The notes below the pieces were generated by a model. That model was given only the letters and a program-made list of their open reading frames with translations. It did not search any database and was not told the DNA's origin. DNA of 23,605 nucleotides from Endozoicomonas sp031844845 (GTDB lineage Bacteria > Pseudomonadota > Gammaproteobacteria > Pseudomonadales > Endozoicomonadaceae): contig NZ_JAVRMB020000264.1 of the NCBI RefSeq assembly GCF_031844845.1, positions 1 to 23,605 of the forward strand, read 5' to 3'. Below are positions 16,474-23,605 of this stretch, piece by piece (the first letter of the stretch is position 1; each line of letters begins with the position of its first letter). Made by a program: the position numbers and the translations under genes.

Positions 16474-16567
16474 CTCACTTTCTGTTATTGCTAAGTGCTG
16501 CATGATTTTTTATGTTCTTAATTTGAAGGTTGAACGACTCGTCGATTATTCGTGTTTTAATTCACAT

Positions 16568-16801
16568 AGGGAAACGGCATTGTAGAAAGTTCCAGCCATC
16601 CGTCATTCCCGCCTTCGAGGTTGTCGCAAAGGTCTTAAATACCGATTTATACCACTGGCGTCATCCCCGCGCAGGCGGGAATCCATCTCGAACAGTGGAT
16701 CCCCGCCTGCGCGGGGATGACGGTTGGTTGTTAATTTGCCCTTTTGCGACAGCCTCCTTTGCGGGAATGACAATGGTGCATTCTTAATTGCAGCTTCCCT
16801 T
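16568..16801. mobile_element. MITE family B copy 2, enlarged, with long REP palindrome
   Basis: The left end is GGGAAACGGCATTGTAGAAA and the right end is CATTCTTAATTGCAGCTTCCC, the inverse of copy 1's other end. TA precedes the left end; the right flank reads TT. The element is longer than copy 1 because its interior holds a 62-bp palindrome (16660-16721) and TGTCGCAAA motifs in both orientations. No gene is present; a short minus-strand frame across it is the repeat itself. Confidence 0.65.
16660..16721. repeat. REP-like palindrome
   Basis: Arms of about 26 bp (GTCATCCCCGCGCAGGCGGG and its near-perfect complement) flank a short loop, CTCGAACAG. Such hairpins recur in proteobacterial intergenic regions; related sequence occurs at 5350-5400 and 23480-23540 in this window. 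It lies between the MutS-like gene and yciO and could protect mRNA ends. Confidence 0.8.
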
Positions 16802-17085
16802 GGCCCATGCCAGCTATGAATTTTATTTTCAAATCGAAACCTCAATCCTAGACGATATTTTTTAAACAGGAGGGGAAAATGATTTTTCAGATTGGAATAA
16901 AGTGCTTTGTAATATGAATTTGTTGTGTCTGTTATGAATTAAAGGAGGGGCAGAGTTACACTATCGTTTCGCTATCGAGTTTCCCATCGGCAGGTTTATG
17001 CAGTCAAGATTTAAACCTTCAGCAGTTCGCCCTTGTGCCCTGTGGCGTTACGAACCACTGAATTAGAACCTTTTGTCAACAGAAC
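16802..17085. other. Intergenic region, no supported gene
   Basis: AT-rich sequence lies between MITE B copy 2 and the yciO stop. There is no credible frame or RNA gene. No intrinsic terminator with a T-run is visible after yciO. Confidence 0.4.
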
Positions 17086-17712
17086 CTAATGAGTCTGGAA
17101 AGGGGTAGGGTCACCTTTGCCAACTCTGAGAATTTCCGGAATCTCATCCATCAGGTTTATGACGGTTGTAGGCTCCATACCCCGGTAGCCGCCATCAATA
17201 ATCAGATCAATCTGAGGCTCAAGGGTCATCCGGATATCGTAAGGATCCATCATTGGGAATTCATCACCAGGCAGCTGCAGTGTGGAACTCATAATGGGGC
17301 AACCCAGCTCACTAAGCAGTGATTGCACAATCGGGCATTCAGGTACTCTGATTCCAATTGTTTTTCTTTTGGGATGCATCAGTCGCCGGGGTACTTCCCG
17401 GGAACCTTTCAGAATGAATGTGTAGGGACCGGGCGTATGGTTTTTGAGCATTCGATACTGAGTGTTATTGACCTGGGCATAGGTTGCCAGTTCCGACAAA
17501 TCCCTGCAGACCAGGGTGAAATTATGTTTTTCATCGAGACTTCGGATTTTCCGGATTCTTTCAACCCCTTTTTTATCACCAATATGACAGCCCAGGGCGT
17601 AGGCTGAGTCTGTGGGGTAGGCTATTACTCCACCTTCACGAATAATGTCAACGGCTTGCCGGATTAATCGCAACTGAGGGTTGTCTGGATGAATCTGAAA
17701 GAACTGGCTCAT
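17086..17712 (-). CDS. yciO: YciO, Sua5/YrdC-fold protein
   Basis: YciO is a paralogue of TsaC/Sua5 with the YrdC fold; related proteins make threonylcarbamoyl-AMP for tRNA t6A, while the specific role of YciO is less certain. The sequence matches E. coli YciO closely from MSQFFQIHPDNPQ through GGVIAYPTDSAYALGC, HNFTLVCRDLSEL, GPYTFILKGSREVPRRL, KRKTIGIRVP and DLIIDGGY to PTTVINL. The start at 17712 (208 residues) is chosen because E. coli YciO begins at MSQFF; an ATG five codons earlier (17727) also exists. Neighbouring rnm (yciV), as in the E. coli trp-linked yci cluster, supports the name. Confidence 0.93.
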   Translation of the reverse strand: MSQFFQIHPDNPQLRLIRQAVDIIREGGVIAYPTDSAYALGCHIGDKKGVERIRKIRSLDEKHNFTLVCRDLSELATYAQVNNTQYRMLKNHTPGPYTFILKGSREVPRRLMHPKRKTIGIRVPECPIVQSLLSELGCPIMSSTLQLPGDEFPMMDPYDIRMTLEPQIDLIIDGGYRGMEPTTVINLMDEIPEILRVGKGDPTPFQTH

Positions 17713-17994
17713 GGCAATCGTCAGCATTAGGGTGATTCACTCTTTCTATGGCCGGGCCTGCTAAAGGCGTATCGTGTCGTTTAGTACAGGAGGTTGTCGG
17801 CTATAGTTCGAAGTGATGAAGGTAAGAGCCTTCAGGGTAAATAAAGCTTCAGTGCTAATAACGCTTCAGCGAAAGAGCACAGTGGTGATTGCGCGAAAGC
17901 GGTGGCGCATCATAGCACTGTGGTTAACAGGAAAGAAGTGGTTTAAAGCGGGTGTATTCAGGTTGCTGCGGGCCTTATTTTGGCAGAATATTCT

Positions 17995-18885
17995 CTAATT
18001 CCATGCCTCCCAGACAGGGGTGATATTCTCTGGAAGAGAGGGGGGGAGCCGGCCCACATCAACCCATGGATAATCCGGGTTGTGGAAGTCACTGCCCTGG
18101 GATGCCATCAAATTAAATTCACGGCAATATCTGGCCATTTGTTCGACCTGACTGTGTGGGTGGTTTGAGCCCTGCACCTCAATAGCGTGGCCTCCAGCCA
18201 GTTTGAAGTCTTTGATCAATGCCCTGAGTTTAGTGGTCGTCATTCGGTATTTGCCCGGATGAGCGAGAACAGCGGTTCCACCCAGTGCCCGGATCCAGGC
18301 AACCCCCTGGCTCATTTTTGGCCAGAAAGCCTTGAGATTACCGATTTTGCTGTTATCGAGATACTTGCGAAAAGCGGCATCCATATCCTTGCAGAGTCCT
18401 TGGCTGATCAGCCAACGGGCAAAGTGTGGTCGGCCGATCTGAATATCTTCGGGTTTCAGGGTAAAGCCATAACTGGTGCTTTTCTGCTGATTAATGACAC
18501 CTTCAAGTACTTGCTGGAAAATTTGTTCTGCATTCCATTCGGGTAACCGTTTGGCAAGCCGTTCAGCAATATGATGTGAGCGTTTTCTGCGGGCATCCCC
18601 CTGGGCATTGACAACCATTGCAAGGTCTTTGTGATCAAGAGGAAAGTTAAGGCCGACGATATGAATTTCAGCGCCAGACCAGGTGGTAGAGAGTTCAATG
18701 CCGGTGATCAGTCTGAGCTTGCTGTCAGGCATCTGTTCCCTGAGGAAGTGGTGAGCAGCCACCGTATCATGGTCGGTGATCGCCAGGATGTCGACATTGC
18801 GTTCCTGAGCCCTGAGGCAGAGTTCAACAGGATCAAGAGTTCCATCGGAAGCTGTGGTGTGGCTGTGTAAATCAATGGAAATCAA
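17995..18885 (-). CDS. rnm: RNase AM (YciV), PHP-domain 5'-3' exoribonuclease
   Basis: This is a 296-residue PHP phosphoesterase. In E. coli the family removes nucleotides from 5' ends of rRNA precursors and short RNAs. Metal ligands are in place: H7 and H9 in IDLHSHT, D14, D38-H39-D40 in ITDHD, E64 in GIELSTTW, H75 in EIHIVGL, AVLAHPGKY, and QGSDFH near the C-terminus. An insertion after ~residue 115 (QQVLEGVINQQKSTSYGFTL) is close in length to the family's. The start is TTG, since an in-frame stop lies just upstream and no ATG fits; the ribosome-binding site (AAGAG) is weak. It precedes yciO (same strand, 282 bp apart) and is divergent from yciB. Confidence 0.92.
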   Translation of the reverse strand: MISIDLHSHTTASDGTLDPVELCLRAQERNVDILAITDHDTVAAHHFLREQMPDSKLRLITGIELSTTWSGAEIHIVGLNFPLDHKDLAMVVNAQGDARRKRSHHIAERLAKRLPEWNAEQIFQQVLEGVINQQKSTSYGFTLKPEDIQIGRPHFARWLISQGLCKDMDAAFRKYLDNSKIGNLKAFWPKMSQGVAWIRALGGTAVLAHPGKYRMTTTKLRALIKDFKLAGGHAIEVQGSNHPHSQVEQMARYCREFNLMASQGSDFHNPDYPWVDVGRLPPSLPENITPVWEAWN

Positions 18886-18930
18886 AATTGTCTCTTACCC
18901 TGCAATGCAATTAGATTACTATGTTAACAA

Positions 18931-19003
18931 AGCCGGTGTTTGACTGTTATCGTCTGCAGACTCAAACCGGCTAACCCTTATTTCGGTACTTTTTATTCGG
19001 TAC
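18931..19003. promoter_or_regulatory. Inverted and direct repeats in the rnm-yciB divergent region
   Basis: AGCCGGTGTTTGA and TCAAACCGGCT (18931-18972) pair as an 11-bp stem with a bulge. They are followed by two direct copies of TTCGGTAC (18982-18989 and 18996-19003), 14 bp apart. The 151-bp divergent region must hold both promoters, so these could be operator sites, but no regulator can be named. Confidence 0.3.
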
Positions 19004-19036
19004 CATTGCCTGCCATTCTACTCTTATCGGGCCTTT

Positions 19037-19612
19037 ATGAAGCAAATAATTGACTTTGTTCCTCTGATTTTATTCTTTATCGTCTATAAAATGGATCCGG
19101 GAGTGGTCAGCCTGGGTTCATACGAGTTTGAGCTTGGTGGCCCATTCAGTGCCACTCTGGTTTTGATGGTTGCTTCTATTGTCATTTATGGCAGCCTGTT
19201 TATTAAAAACCGGCACCTTGAGAAAAGTCATGCAATCACACTGGCCGCCGTGGTGCTTTTTGGTGGTATGACGCTGGCTTTTCATGATGAAAATTTTTTG
19301 AAGTGGAAAGCGCCCATTGTTAACTGGATATTCGCCGTAGCCTTCCTTGGCAGCCAGTTTATCGGTGAGAAAACGCTGCTGGAACGGATGATGGGTCATG
19401 CGCTGACTTTACCGGAAGATATCTGGCTGAAAATGAATATCAGCTGGGTCATATTTTTCATTTTACTGGGGGCTGCCAACCTTTTTGTGGCTTTTACCTT
19501 CCACGATATGTGGGTAGATTTCAAAGTATTTGGCAGTCTCATTCTGACCTTCCTGTTTGTGATTGGTCAGTTTCTGGTGATTTCAAAACATATTCAGACC
19601 GAGGAGAAGTAA
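19037..19612 (+). CDS. yciB: Inner-membrane septation protein A (YciB/IspZ)
   Basis: This 191-residue polytopic membrane protein is about the usual family size. It begins MKQIIDFVPLILFFIVYKM, the family's opening, followed by hydrophobic segments separated by short loops: ATLVLMVASIVIYGSLFI, then AITLAAVVLFGGMTLAF, NWIFAVAFLGSQFIG, WVIFFILLGAANLFVAF and LILTFLFVIGQFLVI. The family contributes to cell-envelope integrity and septation in enterobacteria. The ribosome-binding site is weak. Its last codons (GAG GAG AAG) form the ribosome-binding site of yciI, whose ATG abuts the yciB stop, so the pair is translationally linked. Confidence 0.95.
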   Translation: MKQIIDFVPLILFFIVYKMDPGVVSLGSYEFELGGPFSATLVLMVASIVIYGSLFIKNRHLEKSHAITLAAVVLFGGMTLAFHDENFLKWKAPIVNWIFAVAFLGSQFIGEKTLLERMMGHALTLPEDIWLKMNISWVIFFILLGAANLFVAFTFHDMWVDFKVFGSLILTFLFVIGQFLVISKHIQTEEK

Positions 19613-19912
19613 ATGCTGTACGCCATTATCAGTGAGGATGTCGATAATAGCCTGCCCCTGCGAATGAAAGCCCGCTCCGCCCATCTGGAACGGCTTCAGC
19701 AACTTAAGGATGAAGGACGGATGGTGTTGGCCGGACCTTGCCCGGCCATTGATAGCAATGACCCTGGTGAAGCCGGATTTACCGGAAGTATTGTGGTTGC
19801 CGAATTTGCCAGCCTGGTAGAAGCAAAGGCCTGGGCAGATGCTGACCCTTATATTGCGGCCGGTGTTTACCGACAGGTAACCGTCAAGCCATTCAAAAAA
19901 GTTCTGCCGTGA
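19613..19912 (+). CDS. yciI: YciI-like protein
   Basis: This 99-residue protein has the YciI ferredoxin-like fold. It opens MLYAIISEDVDNSL and carries the conserved active-site-like His24 (RSAHLERL) and Asp78 (ADADPY). The VLAGP and GEAGFTGSIVVAEF strands are typical. The catalytic role of YciI is not established. GAGGAG from the end of yciB is placed about 6 nt before the ATG, and no bases separate the yciB stop from it, so the genes form an operon. Confidence 0.94.
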   Translation: MLYAIISEDVDNSLPLRMKARSAHLERLQQLKDEGRMVLAGPCPAIDSNDPGEAGFTGSIVVAEFASLVEAKAWADADPYIAAGVYRQVTVKPFKKVLP

Positions 19913-19936
19913 TTTGAGATTTTGATTCCTGTGAAA

Positions 19937-20602
19937 ATGCAAAAGCAATGGCTAACCGTTCTGCTCGGCCTTTTATGGATCGGGCATGCAACTGCAGAAA
20001 TGCGATACGTTACTGATATTACCTATGTTCCCATGCGTACCGGGCCCAGTAATGAGTATCGAATTGTTCATCGTGGCCTGAAAACCGGCACCGCACTGGT
20101 ATTGCTGGAAGAAGATTCCGGCAATGGTTTCAGTAAGGTAAAAACCGGTGATCAGGAGGGTTATGTGCCTAGCCAGTATCTGATGAATAACCCACCGGCA
20201 TTTCGTCAGTTACCTGCAGCACTGGATCGCACCAGAAAAGTCGAGGCTGAAAATAAAGAACTCGGAAAGCTTCTGGTTGAGCGGGGCAGTCAGTTGGAAG
20301 AGGTGACATCCGAATTGGGAAAGACTGAGGATAAGTTGAACCGGCAACAGGTGGAGATGAAACGTCTTCAGGATATTTCGGCTGAACCTCTGGCTATCGA
20401 CCGTCGTAACCAGCAACTGGTTGAAGATAATGAACGACTGAAAAACCAGTTACAGGTGCTTCAGGCAGAGAATCGTCAGCTGGTCAGGGATACCAGTTTG
20501 CGCTGGTATCTGTTTGGTGGTGGAACGATATTGCTGGGCATTATATTAGGTTTGTTTTTGCCGATGCTTAAGTTCCGTAAAAAGGAGAGTGCCTGGGTTT
20601 AA
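19937..20602 (+). CDS. SH3-domain membrane protein (TIGR04211/YgiM type)
   Basis: This protein of about 221 residues belongs to a family conserved in gammaproteobacteria. From the ATG at 19937: signal peptide MQKQWLTVLLGLLWIGHATA, an SH3b domain (MRYVTDITYVPMRTGPS... GYVPSQYL), a coiled coil over roughly residues 95-190 (heptad-like KVEAENKELGKLL...RLKNQLQVLQAENRQ), and a C-terminal transmembrane helix (WYLFGGGTILLGIILGLFL) followed by basic residues. This predicts a periplasmic SH3 domain anchored from its C-terminus. TTG at 19922 and GTG at 19931 are alternative starts; none has a strong ribosome-binding site. It follows yciI by about 24 bp and is probably in the same operon. E. coli YgiM has the same domain layout. 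Confidence 0.85.
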   Translation: MQKQWLTVLLGLLWIGHATAEMRYVTDITYVPMRTGPSNEYRIVHRGLKTGTALVLLEEDSGNGFSKVKTGDQEGYVPSQYLMNNPPAFRQLPAALDRTRKVEAENKELGKLLVERGSQLEEVTSELGKTEDKLNRQQVEMKRLQDISAEPLAIDRRNQQLVEDNERLKNQLQVLQAENRQLVRDTSLRWYLFGGGTILLGIILGLFLPMLKFRKKESAWV

Positions 20603-20784
20603 ATTTATATCCAAAGGATTTGCAGTTGCTATAAGGCAGCAAAGGTGTGAAGCCTTTAGGCCTTCGGGTCCCGGGAGCCAGGTCAAACCTGGTGACCGGA
20701 TCGAACGGGTGTGCCAGTGAGAGTGACCGGCACAGTAGCAACTTCAAAGATGGCGGTGGTTCAGAATTTGGCAGGAAAGAAATA
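20603..20784 (+). other. Leader with small inverted repeats upstream of the orphan gene
   Basis: Small perfect hairpins occur here: CCAGGT-CAA-ACCTGG near 20680-20694, GTGCC...GGCAC near 20709-20731, and AAAGG...CCTTT near 20641-20656. No known riboswitch consensus is evident. The frame starting GTG at 20647 runs through this region, but a better start exists at 20785. Confidence 0.3.
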
Positions 20785-21981
20785 ATGCGTGCTACCGGTC
20801 ATTCTAACCCGGACCCCTTGACTGTGCAGACACTTGGGGGCATCTCAGGGCCAAACCGATCGAAAGTCTCACTTGGCACTAAGGCTGGGGCTCCGGAAAG
20901 ATTAAAACAGTACACATCCCCGAATGGCATTCCGCGCCAGTGGAAGTCTTTAGGCACGTATCGTATCTCAAATAGTCATAGTCACTTGACCGTTGCCTGT
21001 AGCAAGCCATCCTCTATCAACGCTGTTCTTCCGCCGATAGACAGTGTAATGCTGTATCTTAACCGTGAGGCTTTTTTCTCCAGCAAAGTACCCGCTATTC
21101 GCTACCCCAAAGGGGTAGAGGCGCGGCAGCAACAGCTAAAATACGAAGCCGAAATAGCAATGAGTATTCTGTGCAATGATACTAATCAACCATTAATTAA
21201 ATCCATATCCCGGGAAGTTGCACAACGGGTAATCAAAATGGATCCGGAGATATTTAATGCTTTTCGGTGCGAGGTTAACAAGGATGTCAATTGTGCTAAC
21301 TTTCCTTTCAGTCGCCAAATTAATTACAGCAACAGGGAAACCTATTGCGAAACACTTGAGCAACTGTTATCAGAAAATGAAAATCAAATAATCGATATCA
21401 TGTCAGCCATCTGGCGACTGCCAATCTATTTATTGACAGATATCAGCGAGCCGACAGCAATAAACCTTAAAACCATATACTCGAAATCCGAGAGAATTGG
21501 CAGAAATCACAAGAACAACTTCCTTTGGACGCAGTCCTCCAATAATCCCATAAAGACACGTTTTTATTATCTGAGCCCCGGGTGTCTGGGAGCCGCAGAG
21601 ATAACATCCACCCTGACCATCAACCTTTGCCCGCTTAAAAAACTGGACAAATATTACACTGAGGGCGATAGCCTGTCAGGTACCCCTGAATACTCTTTGT
21701 GCAGGATCAATAGACGGCTTGGGTGTCCTTACCTTTCCGGCATCTCAGGCATGTGTAACGGTTTTTACTCAATCTTTCCATTACTGGGCATCCAGTATGA
21801 GACATTTGCAGGAACTCGCCTGGCGGAGATTATGTCAGCTTTCATGGTAGCCATCGGTTTTCACTCGTTTCAGGAATGTTGCAACGGTTTTTACATCGCA
21901 CACCACTACCTAGGCAATCCTGACCAACTGATGGTAGATCTCGAATTGGGAATCGGACCGTTTTCACCTGTAATTGATTGA
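20785..21981 (+). CDS. Orphan protein, 398 residues, two CNGFY motifs
   Basis: The start at 20785 has AGGA about 8 nt upstream; an earlier in-frame GTG (20647) would add 46 low-complexity residues and lacks good spacing. I do not recognise the family. The N-terminal ~85 residues are polar (Ser, Gly and Pro-rich). The remainder looks folded, with an acidic helical region (KYEAEIAMSILC, ETLEQLLSENENQIIDIMSAIWRL). The C-terminal part contains GMCNGFYSIF and, 42 residues later, ECCNGFYIAHH (CNGFY at 324-328 and 366-370), possibly an internal duplication or paired site. There is no signal peptide. It lies downstream of the SH3-domain gene on the same strand, but 182 bp away. A host-directed protein is possible, on context only. 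Confidence 0.6.
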   Translation: MRATGHSNPDPLTVQTLGGISGPNRSKVSLGTKAGAPERLKQYTSPNGIPRQWKSLGTYRISNSHSHLTVACSKPSSINAVLPPIDSVMLYLNREAFFSSKVPAIRYPKGVEARQQQLKYEAEIAMSILCNDTNQPLIKSISREVAQRVIKMDPEIFNAFRCEVNKDVNCANFPFSRQINYSNRETYCETLEQLLSENENQIIDIMSAIWRLPIYLLTDISEPTAINLKTIYSKSERIGRNHKNNFLWTQSSNNPIKTRFYYLSPGCLGAAEITSTLTINLCPLKKLDKYYTEGDSLSGTPEYSLCRINRRLGCPYLSGISGMCNGFYSIFPLLGIQYETFAGTRLAEIMSAFMVAIGFHSFQECCNGFYIAHHYLGNPDQLMVDLELGIGPFSPVID

Positions 21982-22003
21982 GTATAAGTACCTAACCGTA
22001 ATG

Positions 22004-22282
22004 TCACCGATCATTGTGGCCCAGGTCTTTTTCTGGTGCGATAATATCCCTGACTTTCTGCTTGATTTCCCTGGGTTGTGGAAAGCCGCCGTTCTTCTTC
22101 CTTTCCCAGATCTCTTTGCCATTAACTTTAATGATAAAGATACCACCGGTACCCGGTTTTAGCCGGAGTTCACCTATATCGGTGCTGAAGGTACTTAATA
22201 ACTCCTGCGCCAGCCAGGCAGAACGTAATAACCATTGGCATTGACTGCAGTACTCAATCACTATGATGGGCTTTTCTGTCAT
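22004..22282 (-). CDS. SelT/SelW/SelH family thioredoxin-like protein (Cys form)
   Basis: This small redox protein has 92 residues from the ATG at 22282, where AGGG lies 4 nt upstream; a 12-codon extension to 22318 lacks such a site. It has the Rdx family pattern: IEYCSQCQWLLRSAWLAQELL with C12 and C15 as the redox pair (both cysteine, no in-frame TGA for selenocysteine), GELRLKPGTGGIFIIKVNG, then IWERKKNGGFPQPREIKQKVRD. The last residues (KDLGHND) are also family-like. Its partner is unknown. It is divergent from the O-methyltransferase. Confidence 0.88.
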   Translation of the reverse strand: MTEKPIIVIEYCSQCQWLLRSAWLAQELLSTFSTDIGELRLKPGTGGIFIIKVNGKEIWERKKNGGFPQPREIKQKVRDIIAPEKDLGHNDR

Positions 22283-22408
22283 GGCTCCCTCGCTTAGAAT
22301 CCGCAGCTTATTTTTCATTCTGTATAGTGGGTGGCTTCATCTTCATAGAGTGCGCGCTTTTTATCAAGACCCTTTATTTTACCCTTTATTTCAAGGCAGG
22401 TGCCGTGC

Positions 22409-23044
22409 ATGGATTCAATAGTTGATCCAGCGATTGAACATTATTGTCAGGATATGACATCCGGCGAGTCTCTGATTCTGGCAGAACTGGCTCAGGCCAC
22501 TGTTGACAGAACCCGTTACCCGGTAAACCTTTCTGGCAGGCTGGTGGGGCAAACCCTGAAAATGCTGGTTAAGATCAGCCGCAGTAAAACCGTTCTGGAA
22601 ATTGGGATGTTTACCGGTTATGCAGCACTTTCCATGGCCGAAGGGTTGCCTGACGATGGCGTTGTCTATGCGTGCGAAACCAATCCTCGTTCCATTGATA
22701 TTGGTCAGGAATTTTTTGATCGTTCGCCTCATGGGCATAAAATAAACGTGCTCTTTGGCAGGGCGCTGGATACCATCCCGGAAATCAGAGAAAAACTGGA
22801 CCTGGTGTTTATTGACGCGGATAAAAAGAAATACCGGCATTACCTGGATATGGTGCTGCCCATGATGAACTCCCACGGACTTGTGGTGATTGATGATGCA
22901 CTTTGGAAAGGTAAGGTGCTTGACCCTCAGGAAGAAAGGGATCAGGTGATTGCAGACTTGAATCGCTATATTTATGAGGATCCAAACCTTGAGAGTGTGC
23001 TTCTACCCATTCGACATGGTCTGAATATTGTTCGCAAAATCTGA
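22409..23044 (+). CDS. O-methyltransferase, class I SAM (CCoAOMT-like)
   Basis: This 211-residue protein has a SAM-dependent O-methyltransferase fold. The ATG at 22409 has AAGGCAGG about 8 nt upstream and is preferred over the GTG at 22400. Motif I VLEIGMFTGYAALSMAEGLP (62-81); acidic residue E90 in YACETN; FIDADKKKYRHYLD (134-147) with metal-binding aspartates; VVIDDALWKGKV (159-170) matching the family's DN.LW segment. Metal-dependent members methylate catechol-like or other small substrates; the substrate here is unknown. It is followed on the same strand by the DUF4286-like gene, 75 bp away. Confidence 0.88.
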   Translation: MDSIVDPAIEHYCQDMTSGESLILAELAQATVDRTRYPVNLSGRLVGQTLKMLVKISRSKTVLEIGMFTGYAALSMAEGLPDDGVVYACETNPRSIDIGQEFFDRSPHGHKINVLFGRALDTIPEIREKLDLVFIDADKKKYRHYLDMVLPMMNSHGLVVIDDALWKGKVLDPQEERDQVIADLNRYIYEDPNLESVLLPIRHGLNIVRKI

Positions 23045-23119
23045 CATCAGGTCTGTGTTCATCCACTACAATCCATGGCTCAAAAGAGTCAAAAAAAGTC
23101 GTTAACGGAAGGGGTGTTC

Positions 23120-23431
23120 ATGATTATCTATGAAGTCAACTGTCTGGTGGATAATAGTGTGGCTGATGAGTTCAGAGCCTGGTTGAAGCCTCATGTTGAG
23201 GCGGTGCTGGCAACAGAAGGGTTTGTCAGTGCAGAGGTGTTGAATCTGATCGATGATGAAAGGCTCACAGCAAGACCTTATTCAATCGGTATTTCCACCC
23301 GCTATCGAGTGTCTGGACAAAGTGCCCTGGACCACTATCTGGCGCATTCTGCTCCAGCACTCCGTCAGGATGGGATTGACACATTCGGTGATCAGTTCAC
23401 TGCCTATCGTCGTATACTTTCAGACGTTTAG
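23120..23431 (+). CDS. DUF4286 family protein
   Basis: This 103-residue protein begins MIIYEVNCLVDNSVADEFRAW, the DUF4286 opening. The start at 23120 is chosen because GAAGGGG lies about 6 nt upstream and matches the family start; an earlier in-frame ATG (23075) adds 15 residues. It then reads WLKPHVEAVLATEGFVSAEV, and RYRVSGQSALDHYLAHSAPALR. It is a small soluble ferredoxin-like protein of unknown function. It may be co-transcribed with the O-methyltransferase. Confidence 0.85.
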   Translation: MIIYEVNCLVDNSVADEFRAWLKPHVEAVLATEGFVSAEVLNLIDDERLTARPYSIGISTRYRVSGQSALDHYLAHSAPALRQDGIDTFGDQFTAYRRILSDV

Positions 23432-23439
23432 AACCGCTA

Positions 23440-23605
23440 AGGGAAGTGGCATTGTAGAAAGTACCAGCCCTCCGTCATTCCCGCCTTCGAGGGTGTCGCA
23501 AAAGGTTGACCCTCCGTCTTTCCCGCGCAGGAGGCTGTCGCAAAACCCACCAGGAACCTCGTTCCCACGCTCTGCGTGGGAATGCATAGCCAACCACAGG
23601 AATCG
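23440..23605. repeat. MITE family B copy 3 (partial) and REP sequences at the window edge
   Basis: TA then AGGGAAGTGGCATTGTAGAAA opens the element at about 23440. It continues with the CCGTCATTCCCGCCTTCGAG motif shared with copy 2, and two further copies of TGTCGCAAAA. TTCCCACGC-TCT-GCGTGGGAA (23562-23582) is a perfect 9-bp hairpin with a 3-nt loop. The right end of the element is beyond the window or lost. Confidence 0.7.

Noticed and set aside
16603..16845. 80-codon minus-strand frame across MITE B copy 2
   Set aside because: It is translated palindrome and repeat sequence.
20647..20784. N-terminal extension of the orphan protein and a possible tRNA-like GTTCGATCC on the minus strand
   Set aside because: The extension lacks a well-spaced ribosome-binding site; the tRNA-like motif has no matching acceptor or anticodon arms.
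22004..22282. Selenocysteine in the SelW-like protein
   Set aside because: The redox pair is Cys-Cys; no in-frame TGA occurs at the active site.

Overview
The window looks like a chromosomal segment of a host-associated gammaproteobacterium, most likely an Endozoicomonas-like member of the Oceanospirillales. This is inference: no rRNA or other taxonomic marker is present. The core genes (rnm/yciV, yciO, trpS, scpA-scpB, yciB, yciI, an SH3-domain membrane protein, a SelW-like protein, a DUF4286-like protein) are gammaproteobacterial in sequence and grouping. They are interleaved with eukaryote-like or orphan genes and dense small repeats.

Layout. 1-1995 is a mobile-element zone: an IS607-type serine recombinase whose catalytic serine is replaced by arginine, and an ORF-less group II intron that interrupts a short repeat also found at the start of the recombinase frame. 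1996-5039 holds two minus-strand genes: a class I SAM methyltransferase with a long polar N-terminus, and an ankyrin-repeat protein with a BIR-like (inhibitor-of-apoptosis type) zinc domain. 5040-7572 is mostly repeats: a MITE with 9-bp target duplications, carrying a second TA-flanked MITE nested inside it; a small Cys-rich protein gene; three long tandem repeats; and a second, uninterrupted copy of the first MITE. 7573-8571 is an AT-rich orphan gene with an HSTFLAG/SGHY signature.

8710-11505 is minus-strand core: an acyl-CoA thioesterase, a conserved small protein, scpB and scpA. A plus-strand eukaryotic-type protein kinase (11738-12874) sits between scpA and trpS. A MutS-family ATPase with a signal peptide and membrane segments (14506-16473 or 16503) sits between trpS and yciO. 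yciO and rnm follow on the minus strand. yciB-yciI and the SH3-domain gene run on the plus strand, divergent from rnm. An orphan 398-residue protein, a SelW-like protein, an O-methyltransferase and a DUF4286-like protein complete the window, which ends in REP/MITE sequence.

Working together: the core supports chromosome condensation (ScpAB with SMC), tryptophanyl-tRNA charging, RNA 5'-end processing and envelope/septation functions. The accessory genes (kinase, BIR-ankyrin protein, methyltransferase, HSTFLAG protein, 398-residue orphan) look like candidate host-interaction proteins inserted at the seams of the core. No secretion system is encoded here, so export is inference. The two most unusual genes are the BIR-ankyrin protein and the exported MutS-like ATPase.
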